Source of the DNA: Volutella citrinella
Lineage: Eukaryota > Ascomycota > Sordariomycetes > Hypocreales > Nectriaceae
Length of the DNA: 64,000 nt
Direction: 5' to 3'
Assembly: GCA_034401135.1 (NCBI GenBank)
Contig: JAWZSP010000004.1
Location: 4,216,001-4,280,000 of the forward strand
The position numbers and the translations under genes are program-made. The notes beneath the pieces are model-generated. The model ran no database searches, was not told the DNA's origin, and saw only the letters and a list, made by a program, of their open reading frames with translations. Below, in pieces: positions 23,511 to 33,186 of this stretch; position 1 is the first letter of the stretch, and each line of letters begins with the position of its first letter.

Positions 23511-24388
23511 TTAATTTCGTCTCTTGCGCTGCGCAACCAGGTTCTTGTAAAAGGCCTTCTTGCCGCTGGACTTCTGTTTCTGGATGCCGGCGTACTTGTT
23601 CGAGTACTTGTCGGCGTTGTACGACGCCATGACCTCGCCGAGCATCGTGTTCTTGCGCTCCTTGCGGGTCAACCGCGCGCTGTAGAACTCGGTCGCGCCC
23701 TCAATGATGGTGCCGACCTGCGAGTACTCGGGTGGCTTCGAGTGCAGCGCCTTCTTCTGGTGCTTGGGGTCCAGGATGCCTCGCATCCGGAGGAGCTGCC
23801 AGTCGCGCTTGAACTCGGGTGTTATCTCCGTCTTGGGGAGGTTGAACCAGTTGGCTCCGGCTGTGTCCTGTGTTTCGATTCGTTAGCTTGGCGTGTCTTT
23901 TTCTGAAGAGAGACGGCAGCAGTCGAAACGGGATTGCGCAAGGCGGAAAGCGCAGTAAATGTCAGAGTAACTATGAAAATGAAGGATCATGTTGGTGTGG
24001 ACTTGGAACCCAAAACGGGTCTTGTTCCACTTCAAGATGCCATAGAGGCTTGCTTGTCATCATTTGGGGATTGCAACCGGGCGCGTGGATACGCCGACGG
24101 GAGGTTCGTGTGAATGAGAGGACTCTCGCTTACCTTGGCATTTGCCTTTCCCTTGGCACCAGCCAGAGACTGGGCGGGAGCGCGGACGGACAGGTCGGTC
24201 TGGTTTGTGCCGGCAAGCACAGGCTTGGTGACGGCGGTGGTGGTGGTTGCTGCTGCTGATCCCGCGCTGGGCTTGCTGGCAGCAGCCGGGATCACGGCGG
24301 CCTCGGTGGCGGAGGCAGCATCGTTTTTCAGACGCTGCTCCGCCTGTCGCAGCAGCTCTTCGACCTGATCATCCAGGATGGCTGTCAT
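23511..24388 (-). CDS. FCF2: Fcf2 pre-rRNA processing factor
   Basis: Nucleolar protein of the Fcf2/TDIF2 family, required for early cleavages of pre-rRNA on the path to 18S rRNA. Two exons, 24388-24134 and 23867-23511, give 203 residues. The family domain is the second exon: 'GANWFNLPKTEITPEFKRDW', then 'QLLRMRGILDPKHQKK', 'YSQVGTIIEGATEFYSARL', 'RKERKNTMLGEVM' and a basic tail ending 'AQRKRRN'. The first 85 residues are a low-complexity Ala/Thr/Ser spacer after a short helix, 'DDQVEELLRQAEQRL'. It diverges from hapE across a 464-bp interval. Assignment is strong because the C-terminal domain is highly conserved. Confidence 0.95.
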
Positions 24389-24852
24389 GGTCCGTCTGCT
24401 GTCGCAGAGAGAAGAGGGAGAGAATCGCCTTGGGCGGCGGACGGGCAAAGGAAAATAAATAGGTAGGCGCTGGAAGATGGAAAAAAAAATCGGGTGGAGA
24501 GTGGGGCCGGGACACTAGAGCGGAGTAGCTTCACCAGCCACTGCCATATCAGCCACATTTGACAGGCAGCTGCCAACAGCTGCATGTGCCACACACCTGC
24601 ACGGTACGTACTCACACTGCCAGCGCATGGTTTCAGCTGTTCCCTCACCAGCCACTGGCGTCAGCTGGCGGTGGCTGGAGGTGGGTGCGGGTGTGGGTGG
24701 TGAGGCTCCAGCGCCGGTGCCCAATCCTCCAATCCAATCGTCGTCGCGCCTCTCCATCAAACCTCCCGCTCCCATAGTATTTACTTAGACCACTCGCTCC
24801 TCCGCAAGAAGCCGCCCGCACCAGAACCCCAGCACAGCACAGCACCGCAACC
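24389..24852. other. Divergent promoter region, FCF2 and hapE
   Basis: A 464-bp interval between two outward-facing genes. It contains three CCAAT boxes at 24721-24738 and an A run at 24480-24488. No coding frame is supported. Confidence 0.7.
24721..24738 (+). promoter_or_regulatory. Triple CCAAT box upstream of hapE
   Basis: CCAAT occurs at 24721-24725, 24729-24733 and 24734-24738, all on the plus strand, 115-132 bp before the hapE start codon. CCAAT is the binding core of the Hap complex of which HapE is a subunit. Autoregulation is inferred. Confidence 0.65.
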
Positions 24853-26134
24853 ATGGACCCGCAGAACCCTTCGGCGTCGTCGCAACAAGGCCGGCAACAA
24901 CATCAACCCCAGCAGCAGCAACAGCCCTCGTACGACACGAACAACGGCGGCCATTATGGTGAGTCCCTGTTTATTTTCCCCGCCGCTGCTTCCCTGCCCG
25001 CTGCTGGTCGATGCGCGCGCCGCCGCCGCCAAGTCGCGCCCGACGGCACGCGCAGCTACAGCTTCACCACATTGCTAACTTTTGGGATGCGCAGGCGCTT
25101 GTGCTTCTGTAGGTTCTTCGACAGCTCATCCATGGCCCTCGCGCCGCCATCGACTCCATTCCGAGCTTATTTCTGACTCTTGTCTCCCATGTAGCTGGCA
25201 TCCCAGGGCTTCGCGCCCTCGGAGCTCTACACCGGTCCTTGGGCAAATGTGCGTCACCGCTCCGCTCCTCCCCCTCGTCGGTCTGGGCCTCTGATCCGCG
25301 CACGCCGCGATCGAGCTCGTCCGCGCGCTTTACTTTGGACCCTCTCAAGCTAACCATGCCCATCTTCGTCCTCTGCAGGCCCACCAAGGTCTCACCGGCC
25401 AGTACAAGGACATCCTGACGACGTACTGGCAGCACACCATCAATCACCTCGAGAACGACAGCCATGACTACAAGATCCACCAGCTGCCCCTCGCGCGCAT
25501 CAAGAAGGTCATGAAGGCTGACCCCGAGGTCAAGATGATTTCCGCCGAGGCCCCCATCCTCTTCGCCAAGGGCTGCGACATCTTCATCACCGAGCTGACC
25601 ATGCGCGCCTGGATCCACGCCGAGGAGAATAAGCGCCGCACCTTGCAGCGATCCGACATCGCGTCCGCCCTCGCCAAATCTGACATGTTCGACTTCCTCA
25701 TCGACATCGTCCCCCGCGAGGAGGCTGCGTCTCACGCGAAGCGCGCTGCTACCCAGCCCACCACCGCCGTCCCCGCCCCGGGCCAGGCCGCCCCTCTGCC
25801 CGGCCAGCACGCCAACATGGCCCAGCCCCCCAACCATCAGATGGGCCCGGCCGACTACATGGCCGGCCACGCCATGCCTCAGGAGCAGGACTACCGACAG
25901 AACCCCAACATGTACCCAGGACAGGTCGCCGCCGGGCCCTCGGCCGGCTATGGACAAGGCCAGCCCACGCCCTACATGGGTGAGATGGAGAACATGTACG
26001 GTTACTCCGCCATGCAGCCCCAACAGGTAAGCCTCCCAACGCCACCTCATTTCCTCCCCGGAGCGAGGCCAGCCAGAACGCCGACTGACACGATGCAACA
26101 CCAGGCGCCCATGGCCAACGAGGAGTTTGAGTAG
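24853..26134 (+). CDS. hapE: CCAAT-binding complex subunit HapE (NF-YC / Hap5)
   Basis: Histone-fold subunit of the CCAAT-binding complex; it pairs with HapC (NF-YB), after which HapB binds and the trimer recognises CCAAT. In filamentous fungi it works with HapX in iron control. Five exons, 24853-24958, 25095-25108, 25195-25248, 25379-26026 and 26105-26134, give 283 residues. The Gln-rich N-terminus is followed by '[15 protein letters not shown]', '[17 protein letters not shown]' and the NF-YC histone fold ('[20 protein letters not shown]', '[20 protein letters not shown]', '[20 protein letters not shown]'). The Pro/Gln/Met-rich tail is disordered. The second exon is a 14-bp microexon (see findings); without it the first exon cannot reach the conserved frame. 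The core call is very safe; the microexon is less so. Confidence 0.93.
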
Positions 26135-26485
26135 ATGTGCCTTCACCGTAGCACTGCAGACGCTAGAGGCGAGACACAGGACGGGGGGATGTAAATTTTG
26201 GGCGATGCCCGACAAGTTTCGGGCTCGGTGGAAACGGCTTGGCGTAACGGACTTATGCTTTGTTCATCATACTTAGCTTCCCCGGCACCATGCGCGTGCC
26301 TGGGGTGAAAACTACACAGTACAGTCAAAGACATTCATTCGGGTTACAATGATCTCCAGATCAGCACACAGGATTTTGCGCATTGAACGAGAACAGAGAA
26401 GCAGAAAAAAACAACGCCTTCTTTAAAATCCCATGACGTCGTTCGGTCTTGTTCAATTGTCCCTCCAATCATCGCTCATCTCGAT
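26135..26485. other. Convergent 3' interval, hapE and SEC15
   Basis: About 350 bp between two converging genes; probably both 3' UTRs. Nothing else seen. Confidence 0.6.
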
Positions 26486-29260
26486 TTATAGTCCAAATCG
26501 TGAGGAGAAGTTGGCCAGCGGCGCGCTGCGGGCAGGTGTCTGCGAAATAGGCACCAACCTAGGAAAACAGAACCAATTAGCATTCATCACCTTGACAAAT
26601 TGATGACAACAGGAGTAACGTACTTCTCTAGCAGCATTGGGCCGTTGAGAGCGTCGACGCGGCCATATTTCTTGTTCCGGCTGGAGATGTCAAAGAACTC
26701 ATCGTGGTTGTCAGACTGCAGCAGGTTGACTGTCTGCTGCAGCTCGTCCAGGTTCTCTCGCAGCATCAGGCCGTTCTCAAGGCTGTCGACAAAGCTGGCG
26801 AGGTACTCGACGTCCTGTGCCAGCGCCGACACGCCGTTGGGGTTGATGTGCTTGACCTCGGCGGAGAGGGGCAGTGCCTAGTGGAGAGCTGTCAGTGAAG
26901 CTGCGCGAGACATTCTGAGACATGCAGGTCTTACCAGGATCTTGCTCGCGGTGTGGCTGAGGGCGTCAAAGTAGATAAGCTCCTTGATCTCGCGGGGCAG
27001 CCCCAGCAGTGTAGAGCCCATAATGTTGGACAGGTACCGGGTGAGGGTCTGCATGTAGTTGCTCGGCTCCGTCGGCGCGACCAACGTTGTCCACTCGTAT
27101 TCGGCGGTTTCGACGAGATCATCAATCTTGGAGTTGACGAGCTCGAAGATCCTCTTCTCAGCCGTCTTCTTGTTATTCCTGAAGGCTTCCGTGGCGTTCA
27201 GTTTCACCGGGCCACCAGCCGACGTCGACGACCTTGCCCGGATCAGCAGCTGCTCCAGCTCCTGGCAAGCAATCTCAAAGTGCTCCAGGTTAATGAGAAT
27301 TTGAACAATCTGGCCTAGATACTGGGACCCGAGACGTTCCACCAAGGATTTGCAAACCTTCTCGGTTAGGAGCTCGTCCAGCGACTATTGTTTGTTAGTG
27401 GTCATCGCCCTCCTCGAACAAGTTGCATCACCCTACCTTTTTGAGTGTCTCATCAATAACATTGGGGTGCTGGAAATGGTCGTCGGAAAAGAAATAGAAC
27501 TGATTGAGGAAATTGCGGATATCTATACAGCAGAGGGGATACATCTGCGAAAATGGCAGTACGCAGGGGAAGCTGTTCTATTAGCAGGGATTAAGGAAGA
27601 GGATGTGCTGCACTTACGTCATTTCTTTGGTTGGCTTGTCCTGTGTGAACCAGCTAACATTGACAACCTTTTCGTACTCTTCAATTGAGTTGATCGCCAT
27701 TGGCATGTAGTCGTCGGTGGAGACAATCTGTAATGATCAGTTATGCTGTGCGTAACGAATTTGGGAACAATAGCCCATACCTCTTGGAAGTCGCCGCTGA
27801 ATGCCCGCTTCAGGAGTTCGGCATATTTGTCGAAGAGGGTCAAAAGGAAGTTGTCCAGCATGGAAACACCGTAGCCCCATCCCTGGTATCATCAGTCATT
27901 CGTTCGCCTGGAAGCATCGTGGATAGGAAACCATGCTCTTGGCGCGTACCTGCATGGTCTGGATGAATAGAGCAATAAATCCCTTGACTTTGAGCAAAAC
28001 CTCCGCATTATCCACCTCATTAAGTGCTTTTGAGGTCAACTTAATCGCAGAGCTGCACATTGACTCCCATAATTCTTCAACCTGGAGCATACTCAGTTAG
28101 CAAACCCACAATCACTGGCGAGGCTGGCTTCTTACATCCGCCGCGAGACGTAGATGAGGGACACGTCGCATTGTAGCCTTTTCGATGATGGCAAAGCCAG
28201 CAATTCCCTCTAAGAAACTACTTAGTGACGAAGCATCCTCCGACACGAGGTCCACAGAGCTGGGAATCAAGAGGTCCTTCTGCTGCCTTCGCGTGGCCCC
28301 ATACTCGGCTCGGAATTTGTCTGTCTGCCCTAGCGCTTCGTGGATGTGCATGGCTTCGAACAGTGGCGTGAAGTCGACCTGGAGTTCTTCGTTATCCAAG
28401 ACATCGAAGTCCTCACTTTCATCGCACACCAGCTCGATTGCCGAGTTGAGCTTGAAGTTGGCAAGGTACTCGTCTTCCTCCACTCGCTTCCGTTGCCGTG
28501 ACCGCCGCATCTCCGTGTGATAGAAGGCTACCTCGCCAAGGAACTGCGAAGTTTCTCGAATGCGGAAAAGCCAGGTGTTTAAGTCGGTCATGGCTGCCTC
28601 GGAGATGGCCTTTTGTGAGGCGGGGATAGATTTCTGGATGACATCGGCCAATCGGTGTTGGGTGGCATATCGGTTCTGTATAATGGGTATGAGGTATTCG
28701 TTCTGGAGATCTTCGAGAGATTTTAGGGCTGGGTAGTATTTCTTATGGCGGACAAGGTCGTGGGTGTTGTTGATGGCGTGGAGGATCTTGAGCGACTCCT
28801 TCAAAGCATCTGTGGCGTCTGAGATGTTTTGGCGGACAGCCTTAGTGTTCACCAGGGCGCCTTTCTGCTCAGCCAACTTCTCCGTGCTAGCTTGGATGGT
28901 CTGGTTGAGTTGGAGGATCTCGCCCGTGAGGCTGACGGTGCCCTCGCGGACATGTTGGAGGCGGTTGACCGAGTCGAGAAACTCCTCGTGCTTGGTGAGG
29001 CCGATGCGCTCGATGTCGCGCTCGCGACCTTCGTAGTACCGGGCGAGGCACTGCGTTAGAAGGGGCGCTCGGTTCGTCTGCGTCGCATCTTTCAGAACGG
29101 GGATAAGCTGGTCGAGGAAGTCGGAGTCTGTGGAGGCGAGGATGACCTGGACGTGGGGTCAGTCGGGCTGGTTGCCTGGCTGGCGGCATGGGATAGCTAA
29201 GGTACTTACGTTGGGGACAGCGGATGCGTAGTCGTCAACCGCCGGCGGTCGTCGCGGCAT
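26486..29260 (-). CDS. SEC15: Exocyst complex subunit Sec15
   Basis: Exocyst subunit that tethers secretory vesicles to the plasma membrane and is the effector of the Rab GTPase Sec4. Nine exons: 29260-29210, 29146-28136, 28081-27950, 27882-27781, 27727-27618, 27572-27437, 27384-26935, 26877-26624 and 26558-26486, giving 772 residues, the family length. The N-terminal half is coiled coil ('HVREGTVSLTGEILQLNQTI', 'EKLAEQKGALVNTKAVRQNI'). The C-terminal half carries Sec15 landmarks 'PFSQMYPLCCIDIRNFLNQ', 'YLGQIVQILINLEHFEIAC' and 'RYLSNIMGSTLLGLP', and the end 'ANFSSRFGL'. The acceptor of exon 6 is placed at 27573 because only that site keeps the conserved 'FSQMYP' in frame. It diverges from the Mei2-type gene. 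Confidence 0.95.
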
Positions 29261-30404
29261 CCCGGCTGTGTAATCGCGCGCGATGGCGGAGTGTTCGCAG
29301 ATGTGAGGTGGTGATGTTGAGCTTGCGATCGCGTGTCGTGAAGCTGGAATGCATCTATGCGAGGCTCCAGTACATGGCTGGTGCGCCGCAGCGGCTACTA
29401 ATCCAAGCTGGGGGCGTCGCAGGCACCCGCTACAAGGTGGGTGGCTCCAGCGTATCGCCGCCCCAAACAGGAGCTCCCCACTAGTGGGCCAGGCCACAAG
29501 GCTTCTTGTTGGTGTAAGTGCGAATGCCGAAATGTGTAGTTGGGCAAAATTCAATGACGGCAGGGCAAAGCGGCATCACAGGATAAAATCCAGGGTTCTC
29601 GCGCATATATCATCATCTGCTTCCGTATATTTTGATACAAATCTCTACGACGCCCAAGTCAAGGCCGCTACCCAGTATCGCGAGTTCAGGGTAGACACAG
29701 CAACAGGCTGCCTCAGTGCGTTGTGTTCCACGGCCCCAACTAGATGCTTAGGAGAATGGCAATACTGGCTCTCCGAGTCCTTGTCCTGTTCTATTATTGG
29801 ATGATAGCGAGACTTCCACAGCTTGCGAGGCTATGCTGATGGTGAGTGTGAATCACACGTTGCTAACAACGTCACGGCCTTGTATTCCTATTGTTTATTG
29901 AACAGACAATTGATCCTAGGCAATGCAACAGCTGTGCGCCGAGGCGATAGAATAATTGGAAAACACCGGATAACCCTGCTAATAAACCGTAGAAAACAAG
30001 GACACTGATCAATCTTCTCAAGCTTTTGCGGACACGTTGGCGTGTGGATGTTCTTCACCATCTGTTGGCATCTGCCTCGCACTGCACCTGCCGATCCCGG
30101 ATGACCGGCTCCTGCCACTTGCAATTCTTCACCACACCAGCACCTGCCATTTTCAAGAATTCTCTGCAAGTGAACAGGTATTTTTCACTTCAGGCCTCAG
30201 GCAAGCGAGGACATATAACTCCTCGGCCAGGAAAGAGCCCATCTCTCAACTCTCACCCTTCATCCAACACATTCTTGTATCACCTCGCCGCGGGTTGGAA
30301 AGACATATCTCGTCTTGTTCTCCCTTCATCATCCATCATCACACGCGCCTGCCTATACCACTTGAATTCTTCTTCTCCTTTTTGTCCCTGCACCCCTCAC
30401 CACA
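29261..30404. other. Divergent promoter region, SEC15 and Mei2-type gene
   Basis: About 1.1 kb between two outward-facing genes. Pyrimidine-rich stretches in 30150-30400 fit a long 5' leader for the rightward gene. No coding frame with family features. Confidence 0.55.
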
Positions 30405-32909
30405 ATGGCGCAGCCTCGAGAGCCGTCATTTAACCCGTCGTCACCCCACTCTTCTACAGGTGCCATCGACTCCTTCAGAGGCACGCCTGACACTCGTCTC
30501 ACAGCGTTTTCTCCTGAGGAAGGATCTGTTAAGTCTTCGAAGTTGTTCATGGGCTTCCCTCGCTCTGCATCGGCGACGCCACCCGTTAGATTGCCCGTCA
30601 ACAGCTACCGTGGCCCTGCATCTCACCTGGACAAGGACCCTTTCGTCAGCCCAACTCATGAAACCAGATTGTCCCCTACTGCCTCAAGCTTCAACCCGAT
30701 CTCTATCACTGCCGGCTTATCAGCAATTCAGTGCACCCCACCTATTTCCGCGAATCTCACCACGGAGTTGGGTATCTCGCACGTGCTCAAAGTGTCATCG
30801 GCCCAGGTCCTCACTGCCGCAGACGTCGAAAACTATCTCTCCGTTCGTACTACGTCTCGAATGAAAATAATTTTAGCTAACTTCTCAATAGGGTCTGCTA
30901 GAGGGAGGGACATACGACTCAAGGGAGCTTCTCGAGGCTGATGGCCATGTGCGCATTGGATTTGGAGACATCAGAGATGCGTGTACCGTTTTTTCTGCCA
31001 TACACTTGGGTAAACCTGACTGGGAGGTCGCCTATGCTGCACCAACTCCGACATCCAAGGTGAGTGACTGGATATTTCTGGCCTGCAAGTTCGAATCACT
31101 GATGCTGCGATCGCCTCAGGATGCTTTGGAACCACTTGAAAGACTCGGACAACTTGGCCAGGTGCATGTGTTCGCATCCTTGACTCCTGGGTCAGTTCTG
31201 GAAAGTGGTCAGATTATTGGAATCGCAATCAAAACCCTGCAGTCCTGCGGACAGCTCTTTGCATTCGTCAAGCAGCTCTACTATCCTGATGGGTCGATTC
31301 GAGCGGTGGCACAATTTTGCAAACCAGCAAACGCTGTGGCGGCGGTCAAGACCGTCAATGGGATTTTGACTGAGGTAAAGTGATACTTAATTTGCACGAA
31401 ACTCATCTGTTAACAGCAAGATAGGGCATTCATTTGACTGTCACCCCTCTGGATCTGAAGCCCCCGTCGACCCGTGACATTACGGCTTCTTTGCAGGGTG
31501 TCTCGTTGGCTACCGTTCCCGAAGACCACAGTCCTCCTCATGGAATACCCTCTCGAATTCCTGGAATGAATGCCCATGGCCATGGTCCTTTCCCCCTTTA
31601 TCCCTTCATGGTTCCGGCTCAGCTAGGCCCCAGCCTTCCCTACATGCTCGAGCGACTGCCACCGAATGGGCCGATGGGAATGACCGCCATGGCACCCCCA
31701 TACCCGATTATGGGCCCGATGTACCAGACACCTCCCTCGCCGGCCCTGACCAGCCATGGCGAGTTCAGTCCTTCGAGAATGCCCTCAGGGTATGGAAGGA
31801 TGGATGTCCGCCGCCATGCGCCACGGATTGCCCGGACACCTTACCACGGTGCAGCAACCCATCATAACCACGTCGATATCAGTCGAATTCGGGATGGGAT
31901 AGACGTCCGAACCACAGTAAGGCTTCTTTCCGGCAGGATGTTCAATGCTAACGAAACAGATCATGTTGCGAAATATTCCCAACAAGGTCGACCAAGCCAT
32001 GCTCAAGCGCATCATTGACGAATCCAGCTGGGGCAAATACGACTTCATGTACTTGCGAATTGACTTCGCGAATGATTGCAAGTAGGTTTACTCGTACTGA
32101 TCTGCAAAAAGTTGAGCGCTGACATCAGATACAGTGTTGGTTATGCATTCATTAATTTCGTTGATGTAAGTGACCCAACCCCTTCTGTCCAGAACCGAGC
32201 TAACAAAACAACAGCCCCTGGACATTATTGATGTGAGTCACCATCTAATAAGTGTTATTTGTTTATTTGTTCTGACTGGGAATGGCAGTTTGTGAATGCC
32301 CGTGGCAATCAGCGGTGGTGAGTTCTTGCCCATGTTCCCGTATGTGAGTTGTGCTTACTCTAGCCCAGGAACTGCTTCAAGAGCGACAAAGTCGCAGAAG
32401 TATCTTATGCCAGTTTGTGAAACCCTCCCTGTTCGCATTACGTCGTATTAATCATTATTCTAGCCATCCAGGGCAAAGACTGTCTTGTACAGAAATTCCG
32501 GAACAGCTCCGTTATGCTGGAAGCTCCGCACTATCGCCCAAAAGTATGAACCCCTCCCTTTTTAAACAACCCGAGATAGCTAACGCCAGGTAAATCAGCT
32601 GTTCTACACCTCCAACGGGCCAATGCCGGACCTAGCCGGAAAGGAGGAGCCGTTCCCGGAGCCGGACAACCAGTCTAAGATGAAACGCAGCTGCGAAAAT
32701 GCAGAACATGTTGGTAAGAAATAGCCGTCTTTGATGCCATTGCTGAACTAACCCTTCAAGGGCTCTTCACTCCCAATGCGGGACAGCACTTTCGTGATGA
32801 GCAACGCCGCCGACGCTCCCAGTACGATCGAGGCACCAGACTCGCAGCACTGGAGGAGTATGATTATGAGACAGCAATCCAACACATTTATGGACAGGCC
32901 ACCCAGTAA
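30405..32909 (+). CDS. Mei2-type RNA-binding protein (C-terminal Mei2 RRM)
   Basis: RNA-binding protein of the Mei2 family, which in fission yeast drives meiosis. Twelve exons: 30405-30842, 30892-31059, 31120-31374, 31425-31916, 31960-32081, 32129-32165, 32215-32232, 32289-32317, 32369-32412, 32464-32543, 32599-32713 and 32761-32909, giving 648 residues. The N-terminal 120 residues are low complexity. Two degenerate RRM-like regions span about 125-205 and 215-300, followed by a Pro/Met-rich linker. The Mei2-specific RRM (about 450-575) is unmistakable: 'IMLRNIPNKVDQAMLKRIID', 'YDFMYLRIDFANDCKYSVGY', 'AFINFVDPLDIIDFVNARG' and 'QGKDCLVQKFRNSSVMLEAP'. Eight of the eleven introns crowd into this C-terminal part, and exon 7 is only 18 bp. 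A meiotic role is expected from the family, not shown here. Ends 277 bp from the convergent SUN gene. Confidence 0.92.
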
Positions 32910-33186
32910 GGTTTGGTCGCGCAAACGGCTTTCAGGTCGTCCAACATTGCTATACGAGCCGGGTGGATGGATTTCGAGGAGTTCTGCGTCATTTTAAGGA
33001 CCACGACACAATTTGCTATATGTCGCACTGTCGTTTGGGATTTGTCATTTCAAGACAACCACTGCAACTAGATTTAATGAGACTTGTACTTTGGGCGGTA
33101 AGCCGTATGTGGATTGTGACTGGCGTGACTGTCGTGATTACTGAGTTTCCATTCAATGCAATACTAAGACCTCCATGCATATTAGA

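Noticed and set aside
25064..26215. 383-codon minus-strand frame antisense to hapE
   Set aside because: Composition (Val/Gly/Leu/Arg) is that of an antisense shadow, and the plus strand encodes the conserved NF-YC fold.
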